The notes beneath the pieces are model-generated. The model saw only the letters and a list, made by a program, of their open reading frames with translations. It searched no databases and was not told where the DNA came from. Below are positions 8,205 to 16,333 of a stretch of 44,772 nt of DNA, one piece after another. Every line of letters starts with the position of its first letter. Position 1 is the first letter of the stretch. Source of the DNA: Firmicutes bacterium UBA5388 (GTDB lineage: Bacteria; Bacillota; UBA4882; UBA10575); contig DHOO01000043.1 of NCBI GenBank assembly GCA_002409975.1, forward strand, positions 1 through 44,772, in the 5' to 3' direction. The translations under genes were made by a program, and so were the position numbers.

Positions 8205-9590
8205 CTATTTTTTCTCCTCTGTAGTCGGGAGATATTTCTCGAGATACTCTTGGCGAATTCTCTTCAGTTCACCTCGAGGGATCATCGAGAGCAACTCCCA
8301 ACCAAGATTTAGCGTCTCTTCAATATTGCGATTTTCTTCCATACCCTGCCGTACATACCGATCTTCAAACTGATCAGCAAAAGCGGCAAACTTTTTATCT
8401 AAATCAGAAAGCGCAGCTTCTCCTAAGATCACCGCCAGATCCTTGGCTTCTTTACCACTGGCGTAGGCGGCAAATAACTGGTTCATGGTATCCGCATGAT
8501 CTTCGCGGGTCTTACCGCTTCCAATTCCTTTATCCTTCAAGCGCGAAAGGGAAGGTAGCACGTCGATAGGGGGATATATGCCTTTGCGATGGAGATCGCG
8601 AGCAAGAATCACTTGCCCTTCCGTAATATATCCGGTTAAGTCGGGGATCGGATGGGTCTTGTCATCTTCAGGCATCGTCAGAATCGGGATCAAGGTAATC
8701 GAACCCTCTTTTTCTTTGATCCGACCGGCCCGTTCGTAAATAGTAGCCAGGTCAGTGTAGAGATAGCCTGGATAACCCCGCCGACCGGGAACTTCTTTAC
8801 GAGCAGCCGATACCTCCCGCAAAGCCTCAGCGTAATTAGTCATATCGGTCAGGATGACCAGTACATGCATATTAAGCTCAAAAGCCAGGTATTCAGCGGC
8901 AGTCAACGCCATGCGCGGTGTCGAAATGCGCTCAATAGCCGGGTCATTGGCTAAGTTCATAAAAAGAACCGCTCTTTCTATAGCCCCGGTTCTCTGGAAG
9001 TCACTAACAAAGTAGTCGGCTTCCTCGAAAGTAATCCCCATGGCGCCAAATACAACGGCAAAGCGCTCGCCTTCGCCCAAGACTCGGGCCTGGCGAGCAA
9101 TCTGCGCTGCCAGTTGCGCATGGGGAAGACCTGAGGCCGAAAAGATGGGAAGTTTCTGTCCCCGAACCAAAGTATTTAAACCATCAATCGCTGAGAAACC
9201 AGTTTGAATAAATTCCGAAGGATAATTTCTGGTAAAGGGGTTAATAGGTGTTCCATTAATATCCATCTTCTTTTCAGGAATAATCGCCGCCCCTTTATCA
9301 TTCGGTCGTCCCATTCCATCAAAAACTCGGCCTAAGATATCCGGAGAAACTCCTAATTCAATACTGCGTCCCAGAAATCGCACTTTACTATCATACAGGT
9401 TTAAACCGGTTGAACCTTCAAACAGCTGAACCAAAGCCTTATCCTGGTTAACCTCCAGCACCCGCCCACGGCGTAATTCTCCCCCTGCCAGCTGGATCTC
9501 CACTAATTCTCCAAAGTTGGCGTCTGCGACCTTCTCCACTAACATTAACGGACCAACAACTTCTCTTACCGTACGGTATTCTTTAAGCAT
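8205..9590 (-). CDS. ntpB: V/A-type ATPase subunit B
   Basis: The non-catalytic subunit of the A3B3 head. The 461-residue product starts MLKEYRTVREVVGPLMLVEK and carries the B-type core, including NPFTRNYPSEFIQTGFSAID, LPIFSASGLPHAQLAAQIAR and RGYPGYLYTDLATIYERAGR. The usual Walker A lysine of catalytic subunits is absent (SASGLPH instead), as expected for B. Its ATG directly follows the TAA of ntpA (TAAATG), and GGAGGTGATG just upstream is the ribosome site, so the two genes are translationally coupled. The length is typical. Confidence 0.97.
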   Translation of the reverse strand: MLKEYRTVREVVGPLMLVEKVADANFGELVEIQLAGGELRRGRVLEVNQDKALVQLFEGSTGLNLYDSKVRFLGRSIELGVSPDILGRVFDGMGRPNDKGAAIIPEKKMDINGTPINPFTRNYPSEFIQTGFSAIDGLNTLVRGQKLPIFSASGLPHAQLAAQIARQARVLGEGERFAVVFGAMGITFEEADYFVSDFQRTGAIERAVLFMNLANDPAIERISTPRMALTAAEYLAFELNMHVLVILTDMTNYAEALREVSAARKEVPGRRGYPGYLYTDLATIYERAGRIKEKEGSITLIPILTMPEDDKTHPIPDLTGYITEGQVILARDLHRKGIYPPIDVLPSLSRLKDKGIGSGKTREDHADTMNQLFAAYASGKEAKDLAVILGEAALSDLDKKFAAFADQFEDRYVRQGMEENRNIEETLNLGWELLSMIPRGELKRIRQEYLEKYLPTTEEKK

Positions 9591-11354
9591 TTACATCACC
9601 TCCAAGGCGGGGGCATCTTCTGCGGTTATTTTTTTAATATCTGACAGTAACTGTGTAAATTCTTCCAACCGATCTTCTGGAATCAGTTTGGCTTTAGCAA
9701 TCCGTTCCCGGACAGGTAGTTCCAAAATCTTTCTCATTTCCATGCCTTGGTCTAGCAATTCCGCAGCAACTTCTTCAAAAGCCAGGACCATCCGGAGCAT
9801 GGCTAATTGCTTATCAAGGGAGGTAAAGGTATCGATCTCATGGAAAGCATTTTGGTGCAGATAGTCTTCCCGAATCGAACGAGCGATCTCCATCGTTAGC
9901 TGATCACGGGCAGATAAGGCATCGATCCCTACTAACCGCACAATCTCTTCAAGTTCCGCTTCTTTCTGTAGAATACGCATCGCTTCTCTCCGTAGGTTGA
10001 CCCATTCTTCCCCAATTTCACGGCGGAAGAATTCGTCCAAACGCTCGTTATATAAGGAATAACTTAATAACCAGTTGATCGCCGGGAAATGGCGGCGATA
10101 GGCGAGGGTAGAGTCTAACCCCCAGAAGACTTTAACCACGCGCAAGGTATTTTGCGCTACCGGTTCGGAAAGGTCTCCGCCCGGAGGAGAGACTGCGCCT
10201 ACCGCGGTAATCGAGCCTTCTCTGTGATCCTTACCTAAACACAAGGCGCGTCCGGCTCGTTCATAAAATTCCGCCAGCCGAGAGCCAAGATAGGCCGGAT
10301 AGCCTTCTTCCCCCGGCATCTCTTCCAGTCGGCCTGAGATCTCACGAAGGGCTTCCGCCCAACGGGAAGTGGAATCCGCCATAATCGCCACATTATAACC
10401 CATATCCCGAAAATACTCAGCAATGGTAATTCCGGTATAAACGGAAGCTTCTCGCGCTGCCACCGGCATATCAGAAGTATTAGCGATTAATACGGTTCGT
10501 TTCATTAAAGCCTCACCGGTCCGTGGATCATGCAAAACGGGAAACTCCGTTAAAACATCGGTCATCTCATTACCCCGTTCTCCACAACCCACATAAACAA
10601 TGATGTCCGCATCCGCCCATTTTGCCAACTGATGTTGAACCACTGTTTTACCGCTTCCAAAAGGACCGGGAATGGCAGCTGTTCCTCCCCGCGCAATCGG
10701 AAAGAAAGTATCAATAATCCGTTGTCCGGTGGTCATAATCCGATCAGGTGACAATTTCTCTACATACGGGCGTCCGCGCCGCACCGGCCAGCGTTGCATC
10801 ATGGTTAGTTCCTGAGGACCAGTTTCTGTTTCGACCACGGCAATGGTCTCTTCTACTGTAAACTCACCAGCCAGGATCTTGGTTAAACGCCCTTTGACCC
10901 CTGGTGGCGCCATAATCCGATGTTCCACCACCACTGTCTCTTGAACCACCCCAAGAATATCACCAGGCTCCACCTCAGTCCCCTCGGAAATTCTCGGGTT
11001 AAACTGCCATTTTTTATCCCGGCGTAGCCCCGGCACTTCAATACCCCTGGCCAACCGATCGCCTTGCAGAGCCAAGACATCAAGGGGACGCTGAATCCCA
11101 TCATAAATCGATTCAAGAAGCCCGGGTCCCAGTTCCACACTTAAAGGAAAACCAGTGGAATAGACTGGCGCCCCGGGACCAATCATCGTCGTTTCTTCGT
11201 AAACCTGAATCGAAACCTCTTCGCCCCGGAGTTCAATAATCTCCCCGATTAATTTTTCATCACTCACCCGAACCACGTCATACATCTTAGCGCCGGGGAC
11301 CCCTTCAGCCACGACTAAAGGTCCGGATACTCTTACAATCTTCCCAGTATTCAC
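9591..11354 (-). CDS. ntpA: V/A-type ATPase catalytic subunit A
   Basis: ATP-hydrolysing subunit of the head. The 587-residue product has Walker A GPFGSGKT at 230-237. It also has the insertion region (about 110-190) that separates A/V-type catalytic subunits from F-type beta, and the conserved ADSTSRWAEALREISGRLEE stretch. It starts at a GTG whose GTGA overlaps the stop of the preceding subunit F gene by 4 bases. GAGGTCGG upstream is the ribosome site. Position and length agree with Enterococcus hirae ntpA. Confidence 0.97.
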   Translation of the reverse strand: MNTGKIVRVSGPLVVAEGVPGAKMYDVVRVSDEKLIGEIIELRGEEVSIQVYEETTMIGPGAPVYSTGFPLSVELGPGLLESIYDGIQRPLDVLALQGDRLARGIEVPGLRRDKKWQFNPRISEGTEVEPGDILGVVQETVVVEHRIMAPPGVKGRLTKILAGEFTVEETIAVVETETGPQELTMMQRWPVRRGRPYVEKLSPDRIMTTGQRIIDTFFPIARGGTAAIPGPFGSGKTVVQHQLAKWADADIIVYVGCGERGNEMTDVLTEFPVLHDPRTGEALMKRTVLIANTSDMPVAAREASVYTGITIAEYFRDMGYNVAIMADSTSRWAEALREISGRLEEMPGEEGYPAYLGSRLAEFYERAGRALCLGKDHREGSITAVGAVSPPGGDLSEPVAQNTLRVVKVFWGLDSTLAYRRHFPAINWLLSYSLYNERLDEFFRREIGEEWVNLRREAMRILQKEAELEEIVRLVGIDALSARDQLTMEIARSIREDYLHQNAFHEIDTFTSLDKQLAMLRMVLAFEEVAAELLDQGMEMRKILELPVRERIAKAKLIPEDRLEEFTQLLSDIKKITAEDAPALEVM

Positions 11355-11692
11355 TTGTTACCGACCTCTTTTCCCTTTAGGATATCCACACCTACCGCCT
11401 TCTCCACAATACGCCTGATTCTCTCCAAAGCATAACCTTCACTTCCTGCTGAGCCAGGAATATATGTCATCGCCGGCAACGGTCTGCTACCCCATTCTTC
11501 TATCTCCTCCGTAAATCCCTGGGCGATCGACTCGGTAATAAAGATCACCCCATACTCTCGATCATCTTTCAGCCCATATAACAGATCCCTTGCTTCTTTC
11601 CCAGTAGAGACCGGAAATAAGTCCAAACCCAACAGACCAAAGCCACGAATCAGGTCTTCTTCTCCGATCACGGCCATCTTAAAAATAGACAT
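11351..11692 (-). CDS. ntpG: V/A-type ATPase subunit F (NtpG in Enterococcus naming)
   Basis: A small rotor-shaft partner of subunit D with a Rossmann-like fold. The 113-residue product begins MSIFKMAVIGEEDLIRGFGL, the family's characteristic start, followed by GVIFITESIAQGF. I start it at 11692 rather than further upstream because GGAGG sits 7 bases before this ATG and the homology begins here. It overlaps the 3' end of ntpC by 14 bases and the start of ntpA by 4, so the three are probably coupled in translation. Confidence 0.92.
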   Translation of the reverse strand: MSIFKMAVIGEEDLIRGFGLLGLDLFPVSTGKEARDLLYGLKDDREYGVIFITESIAQGFTEEIEEWGSRPLPAMTYIPGSAGSEGYALERIRRIVEKAVGVDILKGKEVGNK

Positions 11693-12620
11693 TCCGTAAC
11701 CTCCTTCTGACCGTCTCCGCTGGTAGTTTGTTTTTCTTCCCTGCAAATACTAAACGAAGATTTAGCACTTCTCTCTCTTTGGCCAGTAAATAACCGATCA
11801 GTGGTTCGATTCCAAGAGAAATCATTTTGGCTTCTTTTATGATCTCCAACAGAAAATTATCGGTCTCCCTTTCTAAGAAAGGTAAATATTTAAAAATCTC
11901 TTCTCCCCCACGAAGCAAGTTCTGATACGGAGAATTACTTAAAAGTAAAGCTAAGTTTTGATAAGGAGCATTAAAAAGCTCAGCCCATTTTTCGCTCTCA
12001 ATTATACCTGGCTCGACCATGAATTTAAAAAACTCTTTAGTCGAAGCATTCGCATTGCGCAGACGGAGAAAGATTTGCAGGTTGATCAAATCTAGCCTCG
12101 TTTGCCAATAATCGCCCAACAATTGGGAGCATTTCCCGAGGATACGTCGACCATAACCATAGTATGCCTTATCTAGTGCTGCTGCTCGCTCCGGACCACC
12201 TTCCGGTAGATTCTCTAGAACTTCGTTAAATTCTAATGGTAACTCCGTATATTCTGAATTAGTTACCATCTCTTCAAGCTCTTCAAAAGGAGTAACCCCT
12301 AATCTGCTGGGATGACCCCCAGCCTCAGCGGCCACTAATAGTTTCAAATTATGAATATCCCACCGTCTAAGAAAGACAAGCAATTCAGGGGCATCGGAAG
12401 TTTGGCGCCGGAGAAAATGATAAACCTCTAACAGCTGTTCTTCTAAAATATTTTCGAAATCAGCGTCGCAATCTTTACTTCCGTAATCGGTTTCTCCCAT
12501 CAGACGAAGAGTCTCATCTAATGAAGTAGTATTCAACAAACGTTCAAAAAAACCAACGGGGAGTAATTTGGTTTCCAGGACCCGGATACGGCCAACAGCG
12601 TAGGCATAATCTTTTTTAGC
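11679..12620 (-). CDS. ntpC: V/A-type ATPase subunit C (rotor-ring adapter)
   Basis: Subunit C (the yeast d homologue) is the funnel-shaped link between the D/F shaft and the membrane ring. The 313-residue product starts MAKKDYAYAVGRIRVLETKL and is almost entirely helical. Family landmarks include RRWDIHNLKLLVAA and the C-terminal YLLAKEREVLNLRLVFAGKK. I chose the ATG at 12620, which GGGGGAATGGAG precedes; an in-frame ATG 9 bases earlier sits too close to that site. The start is 16 bases after the ntpE stop. Confidence 0.93.
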   Translation of the reverse strand, partial: AKKDYAYAVGRIRVLETKLLPVGFFERLLNTTSLDETLRLMGETDYGSKDCDADFENILEEQLLEVYHFLRRQTSDAPELLVFLRRWDIHNLKLLVAAEAGGHPSRLGVTPFEELEEMVTNSEYTELPLEFNEVLENLPEGGPERAAALDKAYYGYGRRILGKCSQLLGDYWQTRLDLINLQIFLRLRNANASTKEFFKFMVEPGIIESEKWAELFNAPYQNLALLLSNSPYQNLLRGGEEIFKYLPFLERETDNFLLEIIKEAKMISLGIEPLIGYLLAKEREVLNLRLVFAGKKNKLPAETVRRRLRNVYF

Positions 12621-12636
12621 CATCTCCATTCCCCCG

Positions 12637-13236
12637 TTACTCAAATAAGATGCCGGCAACTTCCGGATAATACCTTTCTTCTAGATCGGCAATTAAAGCT
12701 TCTAAAGAAGCATTAACTTCGTATATTGAACTAAAGAGGAGGAAACCCCCTTTGATGTCTGCGGGTTCAGTTCTTAAGTTGAGTTTTGCTGTTCGCCCTT
12801 GTTGGGCCAGTTTCTGATTCACTTCAGAGATAATCTTAGCCCAGAGTTCTGTTTCAGTTGCTGACACCGCAATAGTCTCATTGCCCTCTTCGACCGCCGC
12901 TAATAGCAAGTCTTGGTAAAGAACGGCTTTTTCCGTCAGAGACATTTGTATCAACTCAGTGAGGGCCCTTTCAAAAGCAGCATGAACCATTTCTTGTTTA
13001 TTTGCCAGCAACCGAAGTTTTGCTTCCATTTCGGCCCGGCTAATGAGCCTACTACTCTCCTCTTGACCTCGACGACGGTAGTCATCCTGGAGAAAAGCGA
13101 TCTGTTTAGCAGTCTCCTTCCGGTAATCCTCCGCTAATCTTTTTGCTTCCTCCAAGCTACGCGTTTTTTCTTCTTCAGCTTGTTTCCGGGCATCCTCCAG
13201 AATATGATTAGTTAATTCAGTCAATCCTTGGGCCAT
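12637..13236 (-). CDS. ntpE: V/A-type ATPase subunit E (peripheral stalk)
   Basis: Half of the E/G peripheral stalk that holds the head still against rotation. The 199-residue product has a long N-terminal helix rich in Ala, Glu and Lys (about 5-100, coiled coil with subunit F/H) and a globular C-terminal part that contacts the head. I start at the ATG at 13236, which AGGTGGG precedes by 7 bases. A GTG 12 bases earlier overlaps the ribosome site. It lies between ntpK and ntpC, as in E. hirae. Confidence 0.9.
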   Translation of the reverse strand: MAQGLTELTNHILEDARKQAEEEKTRSLEEAKRLAEDYRKETAKQIAFLQDDYRRRGQEESSRLISRAEMEAKLRLLANKQEMVHAAFERALTELIQMSLTEKAVLYQDLLLAAVEEGNETIAVSATETELWAKIISEVNQKLAQQGRTAKLNLRTEPADIKGGFLLFSSIYEVNASLEALIADLEERYYPEVAGILFE

Positions 13237-13248
13237 TTTATATCCCAC

Positions 13249-13710
13249 CTAAATATTAATTGCATTATAGAGAAAGAAAGAAATAATAAAAGCTAAAATA
13301 GCGTAAGTTTCGACTAAACCTGCGTAAACGATACCCTTGGCCGCTTCTTCTGGCCTTTTAGCAACAATCCCAACCCCGGCGGCAGCCACTTTCCCCTGAG
13401 CAATCGCAGAAAGCATTCCCACGATGCCAATAGGAATCCCGGCGCCTAAAAATCTAAGACCCGCTTCGACTGGAATTGGTCCGGGAACGGCCGCAAACTT
13501 AAAGACCATGAGCATTCCAATCACAAACCCGTAAATTCCTTGAGTTCCTGGCAGGGCAGTTAAAATAAGCGTTTGTCCAAACTTTTTGGGATCCTCTGTA
13601 ACCACCCCTGCTGAAGCTCGACCGGCAAGCCCTACACCGTAAGCTGAACCATACCCCGAAAATAATACTGCAATCGCAACCCCAAGATATGCATAAAAAG
13701 AACCTAACAT
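13249..13710 (-). CDS. ntpK: V/A-type ATPase membrane rotor subunit K, likely Na+-binding
   Basis: The proteolipid of the rotor ring. The 153-residue product has four membrane helices arranged as two related hairpins with only one membrane carboxylate, E134, in LVETYAILAF. The Na+ ligands described for E. hirae NtpK (L61, T64, Q65, Q110, E139) line up with L53, T56 and Q57 in ALPGTQGIYG, Q105 in SAIAQGK, and E134 here. This suggests a Na+-translocating pump. The E. hirae comparison is established knowledge; ion choice here is inferred. There is a short gap (12 bases) to ntpE. Confidence 0.95.
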   Translation of the reverse strand: MLGSFYAYLGVAIAVLFSGYGSAYGVGLAGRASAGVVTEDPKKFGQTLILTALPGTQGIYGFVIGMLMVFKFAAVPGPIPVEAGLRFLGAGIPIGIVGMLSAIAQGKVAAAGVGIVAKRPEEAAKGIVYAGLVETYAILAFIISFFLYNAINI

Positions 13711-13713
13711 CGC

Positions 13714-15666
13714 TTATACCTCTCTTTCTTTCTTTAAGAAAATATTTATATTTTCAATTTTTAAAGGTGTAAAAGGTTTCCCTCCACCTTCAAAAAAGGT
13801 ATTAAAAAACTCTAGATACTGAAGACGGCTAGAATGCACATAAGCGCCCAGGACATTTAGACCCATATTAAGAGCATGTCCAAACAGGAAAATTAAAATT
13901 GAAAATAGCCAACCAATCACCGGTACTCCCCAGGTCATCCGGACAAACATATTAATAATCGAACCCATAACTCCTCCGGACAATCCCAGCGCCATCAGAC
14001 GTGAATAAGAGAGAACATCACTAAAAAACCCGACACTACCATAGATATTAAGGATTCCCCCGGGGATCGCCATTAATTTAGAGAGCAACCCTTTTTTGCC
14101 TCTGGTATTCCCAATAATCAATAAGGCTGCTGCAATTACCGTTCCGTATTTGATGTGGAGTGCATATTGCTCCCAACCTAATTGGGGGGCGCCTACGGTT
14201 AAGAGAATTCCGGTAAGAAATAAAAGCCAAAATCCTTGTTTCCAGATGGCATCTGCCACTCGTCCATCCCTGATATTCATCCATGCACTGATTAGTGTCC
14301 CTACATACAACTGAACAAGTCCTAATCCTAGGGAGACAATTAACAAAATTTGCGGGCTTTCTACAAAACTAAAGATTCCTTTATAGGGCGAAAAACTAAA
14401 GATACTAGAAGTCAATAACCCGACAAATACAGCTCCCAAACCACTGGCGAGTAGCATCCCGGCCATTTTTCTCCCATTGGGTTTCATCGTCATTTTCCAG
14501 AGAAGCACTGAACAGATTAATGCTAAGAGCATTCCATAGCCCGCATCACCCAAGGCAATCCCAAAACAAAGGAAGAAGAAGGGGGCAATTGCGGATGAGG
14601 GATCAACCTCATCTTGTCGCGGGTAGCTAAACGATTCTACCAGTGTCTCAAAGGGCGTAATTATAGTCGAGTTCTTCATCGCAATAGGGATTTTCTCATC
14701 CGGCTCTGGAGCTCGGAAGAGCACATAATGAGGAAGCCCCATCGCTTCTAAAACTTTCTTGACTCTATCCGCTTTTTCAGCTTCTACCCAACCCTCCAAG
14801 GCAAAAACATCTTTACTCATTAATAATTGACGATTAGCTTCTACTTGTAGTTTTAAGTTGTGCCAATAATCATAGAAAGTCTCAAACATCTGGTGTTGCT
14901 CGGCAATACGCTTAATCGTGTTTTTAACCGCCTCTAGTTTCTCCGTAAGCTCCGTTTTTTTCTTAACTAAGAAGTCCAAATATTCCTGGACCGTTCCTGT
15001 TGGAACTTCTGGAACAGTCGGCACAAAACCCTTATTTTTTAAAATTTCCTCAGCCCTGGTCTTTCGCAACAAGAAAAACACCAAATACAAACGACTTTCA
15101 TAAGCGCCTAACTCTTGATAAGAATATGTTATTTCCTCTTGAGCAAGCGCTTCTGTAAAAACGCTTAAACTTCCCTCAATGCTCCCTAACAGAACCTGAA
15201 TATTAGTTGAGCCTTTCCATTCGTGACGCGGAAGATCAAGCCTTATCCATGGCCGCAACTGGCTAATTTCTCGCTCAACCTGAACCTTTTCCTGTTCCAT
15301 CCGGGCGTATTCATTTTCAGATTTGAAAAGTTCGCTACTTAGTTCTTCAAGCTTTTCTCTTTCTGCTAGATAATTTTGTTGTTCCTCCCAAGTCAAAACG
15401 GTCTTCATGCCGGCAAATTGTTCAATAAAATTCGGCTTGCGCGGAGCAAACCGCTCACAGATAGCTAATACTCGGTTAACCTCTGCCAGTCTATTTTCAA
15501 TCTGATCCAGTTGGTTTCTTAGTTCTTCTCCCGGTTCAGAACTAATTTCCTCCTCAGCCGGAGCTACTAATTCTACCAAACCCAGTCTTTGCAGTTCCGA
15601 AAGGAAAGAAGAGCGATGACGAACTAGACCGTATAACTCCATATGCTTCATCGGTACAATTGCCAT
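13714..15666 (-). CDS. ntpI: V/A-type ATPase subunit I (membrane stator a-subunit)
   Basis: The stator subunit that forms the ion half-channels against the K ring. The 650-residue product has a soluble N-terminal half with coiled coil (about 40-130 and 215-290) and a membrane C-terminal half from about residue 358. The latter includes FFFLCFGIALGDAGYGMLLA and the conserved Arg of DVLSYSRLMALGL, which in the family contacts the rotor carboxylate. Its ATG shares the A of the preceding gene's TAA (TAATG), so translation is coupled. Length and order match ntpI. Confidence 0.95.
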   Translation of the reverse strand: MAIVPMKHMELYGLVRHRSSFLSELQRLGLVELVAPAEEEISSEPGEELRNQLDQIENRLAEVNRVLAICERFAPRKPNFIEQFAGMKTVLTWEEQQNYLAEREKLEELSSELFKSENEYARMEQEKVQVEREISQLRPWIRLDLPRHEWKGSTNIQVLLGSIEGSLSVFTEALAQEEITYSYQELGAYESRLYLVFFLLRKTRAEEILKNKGFVPTVPEVPTGTVQEYLDFLVKKKTELTEKLEAVKNTIKRIAEQHQMFETFYDYWHNLKLQVEANRQLLMSKDVFALEGWVEAEKADRVKKVLEAMGLPHYVLFRAPEPDEKIPIAMKNSTIITPFETLVESFSYPRQDEVDPSSAIAPFFFLCFGIALGDAGYGMLLALICSVLLWKMTMKPNGRKMAGMLLASGLGAVFVGLLTSSIFSFSPYKGIFSFVESPQILLIVSLGLGLVQLYVGTLISAWMNIRDGRVADAIWKQGFWLLFLTGILLTVGAPQLGWEQYALHIKYGTVIAAALLIIGNTRGKKGLLSKLMAIPGGILNIYGSVGFFSDVLSYSRLMALGLSGGVMGSIINMFVRMTWGVPVIGWLFSILIFLFGHALNMGLNVLGAYVHSSRLQYLEFFNTFFEGGGKPFTPLKIENINIFLKKEREV

Positions 15667-15977
15667 TATTTCCGGATCCTTTCCTTAATATATTCAACAA
15701 CAGCAGCTGACCTTTCTCCGGCTTTACCTCGTAGAACCGCAGTTTCTTCATCTGCCTGTTTGATCAGAACCGCAGCCTCCTGTTGAGCCAGGGAAAGGCT
15801 TTTTGCCAGTTCCGCCTCGGCTTGCTTCTTAGCCGCCTCCAGTTGTTTCTCTCTTTCAACTGCCAATTCTTGGCGCGTTTTGGCCAACATTTCCGCAGCT
15901 TCCTTCTGTGCTTCCTTTATTATTATGGCCGCATCTTCCTCCACTGCAGTCAACTTACTCCAAATCTCTTTCGCCAT
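15666..15977 (-). CDS. ntpF: V/A-type ATPase peripheral-stalk subunit G/H (NtpF)
   Basis: The second half of the peripheral stalk, a 103-residue Ala/Glu/Lys-rich helix that pairs with subunit E. It starts MAKEIWSKLTAVEEDAAIII at 15977, preceded by GGGAGGG 5 bases upstream. The open frame extends much further upstream, but that part lacks homology. It is the first ATPase subunit gene, in the same position as E. hirae ntpF, and overlaps ntpI by one base. Confidence 0.88.
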   Translation of the reverse strand: MAKEIWSKLTAVEEDAAIIIKEAQKEAAEMLAKTRQELAVEREKQLEAAKKQAEAELAKSLSLAQQEAAVLIKQADEETAVLRGKAGERSAAVVEYIKERIRK

Positions 15978-16081
15978 TATTACCCTCCCTTCGACACAAG
16001 ACAATAAAGGTATTAACTTAAAAAACTTTCTGCTTTTTTCTTTAAAAACCTTTGCTCTGGAGCGTAAAGATTTAGTTAACT

Positions 16082-16318
16082 TCATCGGTTTGAGCCGTTT
16101 CCATTCCCAATAGCTAACCAGATCAGATATGCCAAACCGAAGACAAATCCCACCAGCGCCCCGACAATCCCTGTATAAGTTTCTCCTCCAAAACTTTTTC
16201 CAGCCAGATATCCAAGAAAAAATCCGATGGTGACAGAAAGTGTTAAGCCAAAAGCTGTTATTAACTGTAAGAACCATCTTTTGACTCTAAAGAAACCTTT
16301 ATTATTTTGCTCACGCAT
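16082..16318 (-). CDS. Small AtpZ/AtpI-like membrane protein ahead of the ATPase genes
   Basis: A 78-residue protein with two membrane helices (about 15-41 and 49-70) joined by a short loop: GFFLGYLAGKSFGGETYTG, then VGALVGFVFGLAYLIWLAI. This glycine-rich two-helix pattern resembles the AtpZ/AtpI family that precedes many F-type ATPase operons and is linked to c-ring assembly or Mg2+/Ca2+ supply there. Here it precedes a V/A-type operon, 104 bases before ntpF, with GGAAAGGGG upstream of its ATG. A similar role in rotor-ring assembly is inferred, and the family assignment rests on pattern only. Confidence 0.6.
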   Translation of the reverse strand: MREQNNKGFFRVKRWFLQLITAFGLTLSVTIGFFLGYLAGKSFGGETYTGIVGALVGFVFGLAYLIWLAIGNGNGSNR

Positions 16319-16333
16319 TCCCCTTTCCTTCTT

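Noticed and set aside
7577..8224. 215-codon plus-strand open frame
   Set aside because: It is antisense to ntpD, is rich in Ser and Arg, and has no family resemblance.
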